From assembly GCA_024640345.1 (NCBI GenBank), contig JAHEFD010000004.1, positions 42,371 to 106,370 of the forward strand: a stretch of 64,000 nt of DNA, in the 5' to 3' direction. Shown one piece after another: positions 9,059 to 18,004 of this stretch. This DNA comes from Woeseiaceae bacterium. GTDB lineage: Bacteria > Pseudomonadota > Gammaproteobacteria > Steroidobacterales > Woeseiaceae. The notes beneath the pieces were generated by a model, which made no database searches, was not told the DNA's origin, and saw nothing but the letters and a program-made list of their open reading frames with translations. The position numbers were made by a program, and so were the translations under genes. How positions within the stretch are numbered: the first letter of the stretch is position 1; every line of letters starts with the position of its first letter.

Positions 9059-9211
9059 TCACGCCTTGTTTTTGCGGAAAATCCGAACCCAGAACGCGCC
9101 CTCGGCAACAGCACCGATTACAAGGAATATCGTTCCGGGCCCGACCGCGCCAAGTGTGTAAAAAACAATCGCAATGACAAGGAAAAGTATGGTTATGAAG
9201 TGTTTCTTCAA
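9059..9211 (-). CDS. Small two-helix membrane protein (50 aa), coupled to the NTF2-like gene
   Basis: A short gene that is easy to miss. It begins with TTG two bases after the TAA of the NTF2-like gene (TAACCTTG) and encodes a 50-residue protein. The protein has a KKH start, two hydrophobic segments (about 5-20 and 25-42) separated by a GAVGPG turn, and a basic tail (RIFRKNKA). The layout (positive ends, no stop for 50 codons, tight spacing) argues for translational coupling. GGAG is present but about 13 bases from the TTG. The function is unknown. Confidence 0.6.
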   Translation of the reverse strand: MKKHFITILFLVIAIVFYTLGAVGPGTIFLVIGAVAEGAFWVRIFRKNKA

Positions 9212-9213
9212 GG

Positions 9214-9714
9214 TTACCGGGACGCTCCAGGTGGCCCAAGCGGACTTTCCTCGCAGTTCTCCGATTGTACTGAGAAAACTACGCCCGTGATCTTCCAGCC
9301 GTCGCTGCCCTTAAGCAGGCTGAACGTATTCATTCCGCAATGACTGAACACGCCGTCATTGTGGAAATCATAGGGCGTCCAGACAACGGCGATGCGGTCA
9401 TGCAATTGAATGCGCGGGTTCCAGATGCGTTCAACAGGAACTCCTTCGCGCCTCGCCAGGCTTTCAAGGTAAGCAGCGTGAGTCACGCTGAATACGTCCG
9501 GGCCCTCTTCACCCTCGCGGTATCCATACAGAATTCCATCTTCTGTCATTATTTGCTGCATCCCTTCGACATCCTTCGCCGTCATGAGGGCAAAAAAAGC
9601 GTTGATTACGTCCATAACGGCCTCACGGTCTTCTGTCTCATCTGCAGATGCCGGGACCAGCGTGAAAATCAAAAGTACTGCGGTTAAAAGCTTAGCCAAG
9701 TCAATTCGCTCCAT
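9214..9714 (-). CDS. Secreted NTF2/SnoaL-like protein
   Basis: This 166-residue protein has a Sec signal peptide (cleavage near ASA-DE, about residue 24) followed by a cystatin-like alpha+beta fold. The fold features are an AVMDVINAFFALMTAKDVEGM helix region and later strands ending WKITGVVFSVQ. Such periplasmic NTF2-like proteins often bind small ligands without catalysis. The motif level is weak, so the substrate is unknown. Downstream, two bases after its stop, lies the 50-residue membrane protein gene. Confidence 0.75.
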   Translation of the reverse strand: MERIDLAKLLTAVLLIFTLVPASADETEDREAVMDVINAFFALMTAKDVEGMQQIMTEDGILYGYREGEEGPDVFSVTHAAYLESLARREGVPVERIWNPRIQLHDRIAVVWTPYDFHNDGVFSHCGMNTFSLLKGSDGWKITGVVFSVQSENCEESPLGPPGASR

Positions 9715-9813
9715 GCTGTGTAGAGAAAACGTTGTCGTGTTGTTTCATGAGCTGGCGACGGGCCGGATCGGATTTCGCCGGCTGCCAGAGCTTCTGTAGC
9801 CTGGTGGATGACG

Positions 9814-10278
9814 CTACCTCTCGGATGCCGAGGCAACAATCTCGTTGGTCAGGATTCCATCGTTATCGAAAAATCGAAGGCGCCCTTCATCTTTCAGGTT
9901 AAGAACAGCCGCACCTTCTGGCTTTACTCTGTGAAGTGCGACACCGTGGGCGAACTGAGCGATGCCAGTTCGTGTCGTTTTCTGGTCGTTACGCAGGTAT
10001 AGACCGGCGTCTTCAGTGTTATGGATCGCCTGGAGTCGATCTTTACCATGTTCTTCTTTGATGTAGCGACCAACGGCATCGTTCTTCAACGTTAGTTCGG
10101 TCCGCACATTGTCAGTCTCGTCAGCCTTCTTAATTGAGGTCGCACGAATGACGACAGGTCCGCCGATTGCGGCGATAAGTAGCATAACGATCGTGGCGCC
10201 AGCAATTATTGTGAGCCAACGATTCTGCCGCTCCAGCATTTCGAGGCGGGCTCGCGTTGATTTCATGTATGTATTCAT
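9814..10278 (-). CDS. Single-pass membrane protein, unknown function
   Basis: 154 residues. There is a short basic N-terminus with a likely helix (about 5-22), one transmembrane segment (about residues 24-46), and an extracytoplasmic domain made of short strand repeats built around TELTLKND, TGIAQFAHGVALH and NLKDEGRLRFFD. ATG at 10278 is preferred over 10296 because GGGA lies about 5 bases upstream. I recognise no named family. It sits between two other orphan secreted genes on the same strand, with about 100 and 250 bases of non-coding sequence on either side. Confidence 0.68.
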   Translation of the reverse strand: MNTYMKSTRARLEMLERQNRWLTIIAGATIVMLLIAAIGGPVVIRATSIKKADETDNVRTELTLKNDAVGRYIKEEHGKDRLQAIHNTEDAGLYLRNDQKTTRTGIAQFAHGVALHRVKPEGAAVLNLKDEGRLRFFDNDGILTNEIVASASER

Positions 10279-10524
10279 CACGTTCCCACAATTCACTTAA
10301 GCTAGTGTTGTCTGTCACCAGTATAGAATATTCCGGCTCCGATGATACCGAGCGGGGCGCAGGTTATGTGCAATGTGTGGCTCGAAACGCAGCCCGGCAG
10401 GTCACTGGATTCAGATAATGGTGCCCATGGCATCATGTCTGCATGCATGACAGCATCAAACAGCCTATGTGAAATGTTGCCCGCAAGGGCGCCGGTCGCT
10501 GCGGCATAGAGAAGATATCGGCCT

Positions 10525-10959
10525 TCAGTTCTTATTGGCCGGGCTATTTATGGATGCGGAGAAAAGGCAGGAAAGGGTCGAGGAATTGCTGTCAGCAGAT
10601 TCGATATCTTCAGCGATCTCCAGCACATACTCTCCATCAACGCTGAATATCAGCGCGGCTTCGGGCTCGCCCCAGTCATTGAACCAGGACCCTCGTGACT
10701 GTATGTCCAATACAAAACCGGGCAATTCTTCGAAGTTGTCGGTTACCGGAAACGTGAATGGGATATGAGCAGCCTGCAGCCAGACCATCCTGCCATCGGG
10801 TGTTCGAATAATCATTTCACCAGGATGTGGCGTGTCGAGGTTGACCGTTACTGTCAGTTCTTTTCCGCTCCCGACGACAGCGCAGTCGATTGGTACGTCG
10901 GCAAAGCCGCTGTTGACCAGCATGGCAAGGAGGATTGTGATGCGAAACATGGTTTTCAT
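10525..10959 (-). CDS. Secreted hypothetical protein
   Basis: 144 residues with a clear Sec signal (MKTMFRITILLAMLVNSGFA) and a mature domain of beta strands typical of a small periplasmic sandwich (GKELTVTVNLDTPHPGEM, VWLQAAHIPFTF). The mature part has two cysteines, near residues 26 and 131, that could form a disulfide. The start ATG has AGGAC about 10 bases upstream. It lies 14 bases downstream of the SWIM-finger gene on the same strand, so the two may be co-transcribed. No function is recognised. Confidence 0.72.
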   Translation of the reverse strand: MKTMFRITILLAMLVNSGFADVPIDCAVVGSGKELTVTVNLDTPHPGEMIIRTPDGRMVWLQAAHIPFTFPVTDNFEELPGFVLDIQSRGSWFNDWGEPEAALIFSVDGEYVLEIAEDIESADSNSSTLSCLFSASINSPANKN

Positions 10960-10973
10960 AACGAGCGATAGTC

Positions 10974-11306
10974 CTAGCTGTTCATTGTTTTCGCAACTTT
11001 CTTTTTCAGCGCCATGATTTCTTCCTTGGTGCGCAGCTTGGATTTCTCAGCAGTGCGCAACTCTGCCAGCGCGGCCTCGACATCGGTACCGACCAGCCAG
11101 TCAATCACTCTTGACGCCTGGTCAGCGTTACCACTGGATATCGCTTTGGTATTTCCGTCAAGGATCGCGACGCGATGTTTGCAAAGGTTGCCGTAGGTGC
11201 CGGCAGGACAGGTGCACAGTGCCGTAAGGCTGTTTCCATCCTTGATGAACGTGATTTCATAGGCGTCAGAAGATGACCCCTTGACCAGAAAAACAAGTTC
11301 TTCCAT
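10974..11306 (-). CDS. SWIM zinc-finger protein
   Basis: 110 residues. Residues about 31-45 hold the SWIM pattern CxC...CxH (CTCPAGTYGNLCKH), a zinc-binding fold seen in DNA- and protein-interaction modules. The C-terminal part is helical and basic (EKSKLRTKEEIMALKKKVAK). Short stand-alone SWIM proteins exist, but their role is not established. The start ATG has GAGG about 7 bases upstream. It is probably the first gene of a two-gene unit with the secreted protein gene at 10525-10959. Confidence 0.78.
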   Translation of the reverse strand: MEELVFLVKGSSSDAYEITFIKDGNSLTALCTCPAGTYGNLCKHRVAILDGNTKAISSGNADQASRVIDWLVGTDVEAALAELRTAEKSKLRTKEEIMALKKKVAKTMNS

Positions 11307-11584
11307 TGCACTGCCTCAGCTGCTGTTTACCTTATCCAGGCACGATTGCCTGCGTTGTCAGCTGTCACCGATATCAACCCGGAACCTGTTTCTTATAACT
11401 TCGATGACTTCAGGTTGTTGCAATTGGTCCGAATCGCTGACATTTGTTGTCGCGGATTTCCTGTAAGGCAACAATCATAACAGTGCATCACGGTAAACGA
11501 AGCCAGCTGACGGCTTTGGAGCCGCAATTCGTGCCCAAATAGTTCATAATCCCGAGATTAATTTGTTAGTACGGAGCAGTAAAT

Positions 11585-11866
11585 ATGGCCAAGGCAACAG
11601 CACGACACATACTGGTGGATACGGAGACGCAATGTCAGTCACTCAAAGATGAGATCTCGGGCGGCGCCGATTTCGCCGATCTTGCCAGGAAGCATTCTTC
11701 CTGCCCGTCGGGTCAAAAAGGCGGCGATCTTGGTGAGTTTGGCCCTGGAATGATGGTTCGTGAGTTTGATGAAGTCGTGTTTAGCGCTGATATTGGCACT
11801 GTACAGGGACCGGTCAAGACCCAGTTCGGCTATCACCTCCTGGAAGTGACCAGCAGGACCGACTAG
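11585..11866 (+). CDS. ppiC: Peptidyl-prolyl cis-trans isomerase, parvulin type
   Basis: A single 93-residue parvulin domain without a signal peptide, hence a cytoplasmic PpiC/Par10-like enzyme that isomerises Xaa-Pro bonds. Diagnostic segments are ARHILV at the start, the ADFADLARKHSSCPSGQKGGDLGEF core and the terminal VKTQFGYHLLEV. The start ATG has GGAG about 7 bases upstream. A strong intrinsic terminator follows 40 bases after the stop, so the gene is probably monocistronic. Confidence 0.95.
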   Translation: MAKATARHILVDTETQCQSLKDEISGGADFADLARKHSSCPSGQKGGDLGEFGPGMMVREFDEVVFSADIGTVQGPVKTQFGYHLLEVTSRTD

Positions 11867-11906
11867 GTCAGGCGAGGCACTGTTCGGCTGGTTACGTTCG
11901 AATAAG

Positions 11907-11930
11907 GCCCCGGCAATGCCGGGGCTTTTT
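11907..11930 (+). terminator. Intrinsic terminator after ppiC
   Basis: GCCCCGGC and GCCGGGGC form a perfect 8-bp stem around AAT, followed directly by TTTTT. This is a classic rho-independent terminator on the plus strand. It lies against the 3' end of the convergent molybdoenzyme gene. Confidence 0.9.
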
Positions 11931-14161
11931 CATGCGACGTCCTTTGACTCCAGGTTGATGTCGGACAGGTCATGTAGCCTGACCGGGAGCTCGCGGATTC
12001 TCTTCCCGGTTGCGTCAAAAATTGCGTTAACCAACGCTGGTGCGATCGCCGGTGTCCCGGGTTCGCCGGCACCGCCAACTTTTTCGCCGCTATTGATGAT
12101 ATAGGTTTCGATGTCGGGCGATTCGTTCATGCGCAGCATCGGGTAGTCGTCAAAATTTCCTTGTGCAACGGCCCCCCTCCGAATGGATATGTCGCTGTAA
12201 AGCGCTGCGGTGAGGCCGTACACGATGCCGCTTTCCATTTGTGCTCTCATGCCATCCGGATGCATTGCGAAACCTGCGTCAACTGCACAGATGGCGCGAC
12301 GAGGGATAACCTTGCCATCGACAATTTCCACTTCGACGACCTGTGCAACGATGGTGCCGAATGACTTGTGAATCGCGATTCCCCGGCCCCAGTTGTCAGG
12401 CAGCGGTGAATCCCAGTTCGCTTTCTCCGCAGCGAGGTCGAGCACATCCCGGAACCGAGGCGCGTCTTCCAGAAGGTCATGCCGATACTGGTACGGGTCT
12501 TTGCCGGCCGCGAATGCCAGTTCGTCTATGAACGACTCGGTAAAGAACGCGTGCAGCGAATGGTCCACGCTTCGCCAGAATCCCCACGGCACATGAGTTT
12601 TGGATTCTGCGTAGTGGATGTACTGATTGTCGATTGCGTACGGGATATACGGCGCTTCTTTCGGGTCATGTTTCTCGACATACTGGTTGACCCATGCCGT
12701 CGGGTTGCCATCGCTGTCGAGCGCCGCCCTGAATCGGCTGATGCTGGCCTGGCGATAGTGATCATGTCGCATGTCTTCTTCACGCGACCAGATCAATTTG
12801 ACCGGGTATGGAACTTCCGCAGCGATTTTAGCTGCCTGGATCGTGTAATCGGGAAATGCCCGCCGACCGAACCCACCTCCCAGGTACGCGTTATGCAGCA
12901 CAACATCTTCGATATCCAATTCGAGTGCATCGGCGACCTCGGCAGCAAATCCCAGCGGATTCTGCGTACCCGTCCATAGCTCACAGATACCGTCATGCAT
13001 CCAGGCGGTGCAGTTCATGGGTTCCATGGGCGCGTGCGATAAGTACGGAACGCGGTACTCAGCTTCCACAACCTGTCCGGCGCTGGCGAGTGCGCTCATC
13101 GCGTCTCCCTGTGCAAAGTCGGAAATCTCATTACCTGCCGCGGTGGCGGCATCCATGTCAGTCGCGAACTGACTGAAGATATCGCTTTGCTCGATGGCCT
13201 CGCTGCCATTTCGTTCGAATTCGATTTCGAGTCGGTCGAGTGCTTTCCTGGCCTGCCAGTAACCATCCGCGACAACGGCAACCGCGTCGCCGAGATTCAC
13301 GACCCGGCGAATACCGGGCATATCCTGGATTGATGAGTCATCGACCGAGCGAACAGCGGTTCCGAAGACGGGTGAGGCCATTACCGATGCATACTTCATC
13401 CCCGGCAATGATGCATCGATGCCGAATGCCGCACTGCCATCGACCTTGGCCGGGACGTCGAAGCGCTGCACATCGGTACCCATGATCGTGTATTCATCCG
13501 GTGTCTTCAGCCGGGGCTTCGCCGGCAAAGGCAATTCGGCAGCCTTCACCGCGAAATCGGCAAACGGCGCTGAACGCGAACTGCGCTCGTGAATGATCTG
13601 GCCCTTGCTGGCTCTCAGTTCGCTGGCGGGAACATTCCAGGTATCCGCAGCGGCTTCGAGCAACACGGCTCGGGTCGCGGCGCCGGCAACTCGCATGCCG
13701 ATCTGCCCTGTGGTTGGCACGGACATGCTGCCGCCCGTGATCTGCATGTTCATCGCCTTCATCACCGTCAGGAAGAAGCCGTCGACCGTGTCGACGAGGA
13801 ACGCGGGAAAATCGACGTCCCCGGCAGCAAACCCTTTGGCCAGCGCGTAGTTCGCATATTCTTTATTCGCTGGAGCCTCCAGCATCTTCACCTTGTCCCA
13901 GTCGGCATCCATTTCGTCGGCCAGCATCATGGCAAGTGTTGTGTGTACACCCTGGCCCATCTCGGCATGTGGAATGATCGCAGTGACTGTGTTGTCCGGT
14001 GAGAGCTTTACCCACACATTGAACACAGACTCATCATCAGTGGCGATCATTCCCCTGACTTTGTCTGCGCGATTTCCGGGACGAATTGCGATACCGAAAA
14101 CAACCGCGCCGCCGGCAATGACGCCGGCCGAAACAAATGCTCGTCGAGTCCACTTACCCAT
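11930..14161 (-). CDS. Molybdopterin-binding large subunit, isoquinoline 1-oxidoreductase (IorB)/xanthine dehydrogenase family
   Basis: A 743-residue molybdenum hydroxylase subunit. The N-terminus carries a twin-arginine signal (TRRAFVSAG then a hydrophobic stretch), as in IorB-type periplasmic enzymes. Motifs include [12 protein letters not shown] (MoCo-binding GQG) and GGGFGRRAF, and a C-terminal Glu active-site region in [18 protein letters not shown]. The substrate class is probably aldehydes or N-heterocycles. The start ATG at 14161 overlaps the end of the iron-sulfur subunit gene by 8 bases, so the subunits are co-translated. No cytochrome c partner is adjacent. Confidence 0.9.
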   Translation of the reverse strand: MGKWTRRAFVSAGVIAGGAVVFGIAIRPGNRADKVRGMIATDDESVFNVWVKLSPDNTVTAIIPHAEMGQGVHTTLAMMLADEMDADWDKVKMLEAPANKEYANYALAKGFAAGDVDFPAFLVDTVDGFFLTVMKAMNMQITGGSMSVPTTGQIGMRVAGAATRAVLLEAAADTWNVPASELRASKGQIIHERSSRSAPFADFAVKAAELPLPAKPRLKTPDEYTIMGTDVQRFDVPAKVDGSAAFGIDASLPGMKYASVMASPVFGTAVRSVDDSSIQDMPGIRRVVNLGDAVAVVADGYWQARKALDRLEIEFERNGSEAIEQSDIFSQFATDMDAATAAGNEISDFAQGDAMSALASAGQVVEAEYRVPYLSHAPMEPMNCTAWMHDGICELWTGTQNPLGFAAEVADALELDIEDVVLHNAYLGGGFGRRAFPDYTIQAAKIAAEVPYPVKLIWSREEDMRHDHYRQASISRFRAALDSDGNPTAWVNQYVEKHDPKEAPYIPYAIDNQYIHYAESKTHVPWGFWRSVDHSLHAFFTESFIDELAFAAGKDPYQYRHDLLEDAPRFRDVLDLAAEKANWDSPLPDNWGRGIAIHKSFGTIVAQVVEVEIVDGKVIPRRAICAVDAGFAMHPDGMRAQMESGIVYGLTAALYSDISIRRGAVAQGNFDDYPMLRMNESPDIETYIINSGEKVGGAGEPGTPAIAPALVNAIFDATGKRIRELPVRLHDLSDINLESKDVA

Positions 14162-14645
14162 TGGCCGTCTCCTCGCCCTTGGCAGCATCTTTCATTGCCA
14201 GCGCCGCCCGCTTGATACCCTTGCGAATTCTTGGGTAGGTACCGCAACGGCAGATATTGCCGCTCATCGCTGCATCGATATCGGCGTCGGTCGGGGCAGG
14301 GTTGGCTTCCAGCAATGCGACCGCGGACATCACCTGCCCGGACTGGCAATAGCCGCACTGCGGAACCTGCTCATCAATCCAGGCTTGCTGAACGGGATGC
14401 AGGCCGCCCTCTGACCGGATACCTTCGATCGTCGTGATCTTTCGACCTTCGGCCGCACGGACCGGCGTAACGCAGGAACGAATCGGGGTGCCATCAAGGT
14501 GGACGGTGCACACACCGCACTGGGCGATGCCGCAGCCAAATTTTGTTCCAATCAGGCCGATTTGTTCGCGAATAACCCAGAGGAGAGGTGTTGCCGGGTC
14601 CAGCTCCAGGTCATGTGTTTCGCCATTTATGTTCAGAGTAATCAT
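14154..14645 (-). CDS. [2Fe-2S] small subunit, isoquinoline 1-oxidoreductase (IorA) family
   Basis: 163 residues with two [2Fe-2S] clusters. The plant-type ferredoxin motif is CGIAQCGVC plus a later Cys, and the helical-domain pair is CGYCQSGQ and NICRCGTY. It passes electrons from the molybdenum subunit to an external acceptor. The frame continues upstream, but ATG at 14645 starts the family-typical ITLNINGE sequence. It has no signal peptide, so it would be exported with its Tat-tagged partner. It is the first gene of the two-gene operon. Confidence 0.93.
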   Translation of the reverse strand: MITLNINGETHDLELDPATPLLWVIREQIGLIGTKFGCGIAQCGVCTVHLDGTPIRSCVTPVRAAEGRKITTIEGIRSEGGLHPVQQAWIDEQVPQCGYCQSGQVMSAVALLEANPAPTDADIDAAMSGNICRCGTYPRIRKGIKRAALAMKDAAKGEETANG

Positions 14646-14799
14646 TGCGGGTCCGTGCCTCTTTGAGATTTCATGCGAGTGCTCGATGCAGATCGTTGCG
14701 GTGCAACAACCGGATAAGGTACTCCACGGCCTGCTTCGCGGCAACCGAGGCAAATTCAGGCTAAAATGTATTCCACTATGCCTGATGGATTAAGCGCTG

Positions 14800-15711
14800 T
14801 TGTTCAGAAAAACACTAAGAAACCTCAAAGGTCTGGTTACATTTTCAGCCTGCACGATCAATACGATTATCTGCTTCTTGCCTGTCATGGTTTTTGCGCT
14901 GCTAAAGTTCGCGGTTCCGGTCAGGTCATTTCGAAACCTGATGACTCGCTGGATAATGGTTGTTGGGGAGGCCTGGATAGCGTGCAACGCCTGGATATTC
15001 TCTCTGCCAAACTCCACTGAATGGGAGTTTCGTGGATTGGAGGGTCTTTCCCGGGATCGCTGGTACCTGGTTATCGCGAATCACCAGACGTGGGTTGACA
15101 TTGTCGCAATGCAAACGATGCTTAATCGCCGGGTGCCATTTCTCAAGTTCTTCATCAAGCAGGAGTTGATCTGGTTTCCCTTTCTGGGCCTGGCCTGGTG
15201 GGCGATGGATATGCCGTTTATGAAACGGTACACAAAATCCTATCTCGCCAGGCATCCTGAGAAAAAGGGCAAGGATCTCGAAGCTACACGAAAGGCCTGC
15301 GAAAAATTCAGAGACACGCCCACGTCCGTAATCAATTTCATCGAGGGAACGCGCTTCACTGAGGAGAAAAGAGTCAAGCGAGGCTCGACCTATGACAATC
15401 TCCTGCCACCCAGGGCGGGAGGCGTCGCACTGGCGTTGACGTCCATGGGCGAAATGTTCGATGCCGTCCTGGACGTGACCATCGTCTACCCGACGGGTGC
15501 CGCTAATTTCTGGGGAATGATGTGTGGAGAGTTCGACCAGGTGATTATCGACGTTGTTTCGCGACCGGTAGATGAGTCGCTCTACAATGGCGACTATCAG
15601 AACGACAGGGAATTTCGCCGAAATTTTCACCAGTGGTTAACCCGGATCTGGGAAGAGAAGGATCAGAAAATTACCGCGATACGAGAATCTGCGTGCGATC
15701 AGGGAGTATGA
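14800..15711 (+). CDS. Membrane-bound acyltransferase, PlsC/YihG type
   Basis: A 303-residue 1-acylglycerol-phosphate acyltransferase-family protein. An N-terminal hydrophobic region (about 12-60) precedes the HX4D catalytic motif (NHQTWVD, near residue 94) and the FIEGTR glycerol-phosphate binding motif (near residue 184). The family transfers acyl chains to lysophosphatidic acid or related lipids at the inner membrane. The start is TTG at 14800, since an in-frame stop sits just before it at 14791. A weak GGA lies about 12 bases upstream. The gene is divergent from the molybdoenzyme pair. Confidence 0.87.
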   Translation: MFRKTLRNLKGLVTFSACTINTIICFLPVMVFALLKFAVPVRSFRNLMTRWIMVVGEAWIACNAWIFSLPNSTEWEFRGLEGLSRDRWYLVIANHQTWVDIVAMQTMLNRRVPFLKFFIKQELIWFPFLGLAWWAMDMPFMKRYTKSYLARHPEKKGKDLEATRKACEKFRDTPTSVINFIEGTRFTEEKRVKRGSTYDNLLPPRAGGVALALTSMGEMFDAVLDVTIVYPTGAANFWGMMCGEFDQVIIDVVSRPVDESLYNGDYQNDREFRRNFHQWLTRIWEEKDQKITAIRESACDQGV

Positions 15712-15790
15712 AATCGGCTCGCGGCAATAATCGCCGCAGGCAACCGAACTAGCGTAAACTGCTTACCCCCGAATAAATCGAGAATGAACC

Positions 15791-16162
15791 ATGTCCGCCA
15801 GTCGCCACTACGACACCGTTGCTTTCGATGTCAGAGAGAATGCCTCAATGCTTTTCTTTGCCAGGACTTCGGCAGACGGTGACATTGAGGATTATTTGCT
15901 GCTGATGCGCACTGAGGGTGAAGATCTGGGTGGCGTAATCTTCCTTGAAATCAATGAACAACAATTTTCCGGCAGTGACATGATTTCCGAGGCTCGAATG
16001 TCAGGCAACATGCTAACGCTGGTTTTCAATGAAAGTGTCAAGGAACTGGATGGTACAACCGAACTGGTCCTCTGTTTTGAAGATACGCAGGAAAATCGAA
16101 CGTCGATGGAATCGGGCGCCTTCAGGGTGCTTGGCGAAAAACTCTCCGGTGGACATGCCTGA
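15791..16162 (+). CDS. Imm10-like hypothetical protein
   Basis: 123 residues, no signal peptide, acidic. The pattern of strands (ENASMLFFARTSADG, DYLLLMRTEGED, GGVIFLEINEQQFSG) and the following helix/strand resemble the Imm10 immunity-protein family, though I can see this only by style, not by a diagnostic motif. No toxin gene is adjacent. It heads a compact three-gene unit, with the DUF1272 gene starting 11 bases later. Confidence 0.55.
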   Translation: MSASRHYDTVAFDVRENASMLFFARTSADGDIEDYLLLMRTEGEDLGGVIFLEINEQQFSGSDMISEARMSGNMLTLVFNESVKELDGTTELVLCFEDTQENRTSMESGAFRVLGEKLSGGHA

Positions 16163-16173
16163 GGGATCCGGCA

Positions 16174-16401
16174 ATGCTTGAACTCCGGCCGGGTTGTGAG
16201 CGCTGTGATCGCGATCTGCCGCCGGAATCGGAGGATGCGATGATTTGCACCTTCGAGTGCACATTCTGTCGGGATTGCGTCGAAACACAGTACAACGGCA
16301 TTTGTCCAAACTGTGGCGGTAATTTTGAGCGCCGCCCCATTCGCCCGCCGGGCGCGCTCGATCGCCATCCTGCATCAAATAAACGCGTTATCCGCAACTG
16401 A
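16174..16401 (+). CDS. DUF1272 zinc-ribbon-like protein
   Basis: 75 residues with the DUF1272 cysteine array: CERCDRDLPP, CTFECTFCRDC and GICPNCGGNFERRPIRP. The Cys pairs would bind zinc. The family is found beside varied genes and has no assigned function. The start ATG has GAGGG upstream. Its TGA overlaps the ATG of the GIY-YIG gene by one base (TGATG), so translation is coupled. Confidence 0.9.
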   Translation: MLELRPGCERCDRDLPPESEDAMICTFECTFCRDCVETQYNGICPNCGGNFERRPIRPPGALDRHPASNKRVIRN

Positions 16402-16685
16402 TGTCTGCTTACAGCATCTACCTGGTTCGCTGTTGTGATGGCAGTTTGTATACCGGCATAGCCACAGACGTGACGCGTCGCCTTACTGAGCACGAGGGAG
16501 GCGTCAAGGGAGCAAAATATTTGCGTGGCAAGGGTCCCCTGAAACTCGTCTACCAGCAGGAGATCGGTGACCGCAGCCTTGCCTCCAGGATCGAAAGTCG
16601 GATCAAGCGACTGACGAAGGCGGAAAAGGCCGACCTGAAAAACCTGCCAGGACTTATTGACGGATTCCTGGCGGAGTTTGGCTAA
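16401..16685 (+). CDS. GIY-YIG nuclease-fold protein (UPF0213/YhbQ type)
   Basis: A 94-residue single GIY-YIG domain. It begins with YSIYLVRCCDGSLYTGIATD (split GIY..YTG motif), then the conserved Arg in TRRLTEHEGG, and ends in a Lys-rich helix. Small stand-alone members such as YhbQ are thought to act on DNA, but the role is not settled. It is the third gene of the Imm10-like/DUF1272/GIY-YIG unit. Confidence 0.9.
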   Translation: MSAYSIYLVRCCDGSLYTGIATDVTRRLTEHEGGVKGAKYLRGKGPLKLVYQQEIGDRSLASRIESRIKRLTKAEKADLKNLPGLIDGFLAEFG

Positions 16686-16787
16686 ACGGCAGCCGGCGTT
16701 TTGAAAGCGCGGATACAGTTGAGCATAACCAGTCAGGGAAAGCTTTGAGAGGCTTCGCCATCGGAGTTTCCGCTACGGCCCGCAAGA

Positions 16788-17798
16788 TCAGTAAAGAAGC
16801 ATTGGCTCGGCAAACGGGGGTAACTCAATCGTAATCGCTGAATCATTTTGCTCAATAATTGTATCGATCCAGCTTGCCGCCTTTACGACGTTGTCGAGCA
16901 TGATCGGCATGAGCTTGACGACCCCGAACGGTTCCGTGAAGTCATCGTGATGAACTGCAATAACGCGAGATGCGTTGCTCGCCGTCACTGTTTCGTCCCA
17001 GAAAGTTTCCGTGTACTCGTAGCCAAGACCGGCGAGTCCGGCGATGCCCAGCATGACAACATCAGCAGTCTCGTTGGCAAGTTTGCCATTTACGTACCCG
17101 CCACTGGCCTGTATCAGGGTCGTTCCGCGCGGATGGCCAACGAGGATTGCCCAGGCAACGCCAGTCTTCCATGCAGATATGCGGGCGGGCTGGGTCAGTG
17201 GCTCCTCGATGATGCCGGGAAAGAACTCCATGTTGTTGAATCCGATCGGCGCGTGAACCGAGGCGATAAGCTTGATTGTGAATGCGCCGAATTGCCTGAC
17301 TTCACCGTCCGCGAGGATCTGGTACTGATCAACAGGTACTGATTCTCCGCGCGCAATATTGGCCGTTGATTCGGAGCCCAGGATGACTGCGCTTGTCCGG
17401 TTGGCAATGTGCCCAACGTCCATCGCGTGATCAAAATGTGAGTGAGCCGGAACGATCGCTGCCAACCTGTCCATGTGGAACGTCGACAGTACGTAATTAA
17501 TGGTCGCCACGTCGGACTTCAGCGTTTGCAGCAAGCCAAGCTGGAACGGGCTGGCGCGGGTAAATGCGCCGTCGATCAGTAATTGTGTCTCGCCGTCATC
17601 GAACAAGACAGTGGAGATGCCGAACCAGGTCGCTGTAACCATATCTCCGGGTTCGCTCGCCACTGCCGCCGTCGGCCAGCCAATCTCGTCGATCGAGCCC
17701 CGGATCTGCCATTGCCGCCAGAGTATAAAAATACCCAGCGCGATCAAGGTAGTGATCGCGACGGCAATGTTTCGAAACAGTCGGACGTTGATATTCAT
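16788..17798 (-). CDS. Membrane-anchored metallo-beta-lactamase-fold hydrolase
   Basis: 336 residues. One N-terminal transmembrane segment (about 8-28) anchors a periplasmic metallo-hydrolase domain with the metal-binding motif HSHFDH at residues 119-124. A further HAPIGF His lies near residue 202 and a late HHDDF near residue 278. The substrate cannot be told; the UlaG-like layout is similar. Short non-coding gaps of 100-200 bases lie on each side, and I see no clear partner gene. Confidence 0.85.
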   Translation of the reverse strand: MNINVRLFRNIAVAITTLIALGIFILWRQWQIRGSIDEIGWPTAAVASEPGDMVTATWFGISTVLFDDGETQLLIDGAFTRASPFQLGLLQTLKSDVATINYVLSTFHMDRLAAIVPAHSHFDHAMDVGHIANRTSAVILGSESTANIARGESVPVDQYQILADGEVRQFGAFTIKLIASVHAPIGFNNMEFFPGIIEEPLTQPARISAWKTGVAWAILVGHPRGTTLIQASGGYVNGKLANETADVVMLGIAGLAGLGYEYTETFWDETVTASNASRVIAVHHDDFTEPFGVVKLMPIMLDNVVKAASWIDTIIEQNDSAITIELPPFAEPMLLY

Positions 17799-18004
17799 TC
17801 TTCTGGAAGAGCGTCCTTCCGGTTATCTGCTGAACGTGAAGCTGAAATTGGCCATCAGCAATAAAGCCACGGATCTGCCACATGGGGGTTTGATCAGGAT
17901 CTCGGACATAGTTCTCTGCCATGTTTCAAATCTTGGCAGATTATAACTGAAATGAGTCTGTGGCCTGCCGGGCGACGAGCCGGGTTACGGGGGGCGAGAT
18001 GGGC

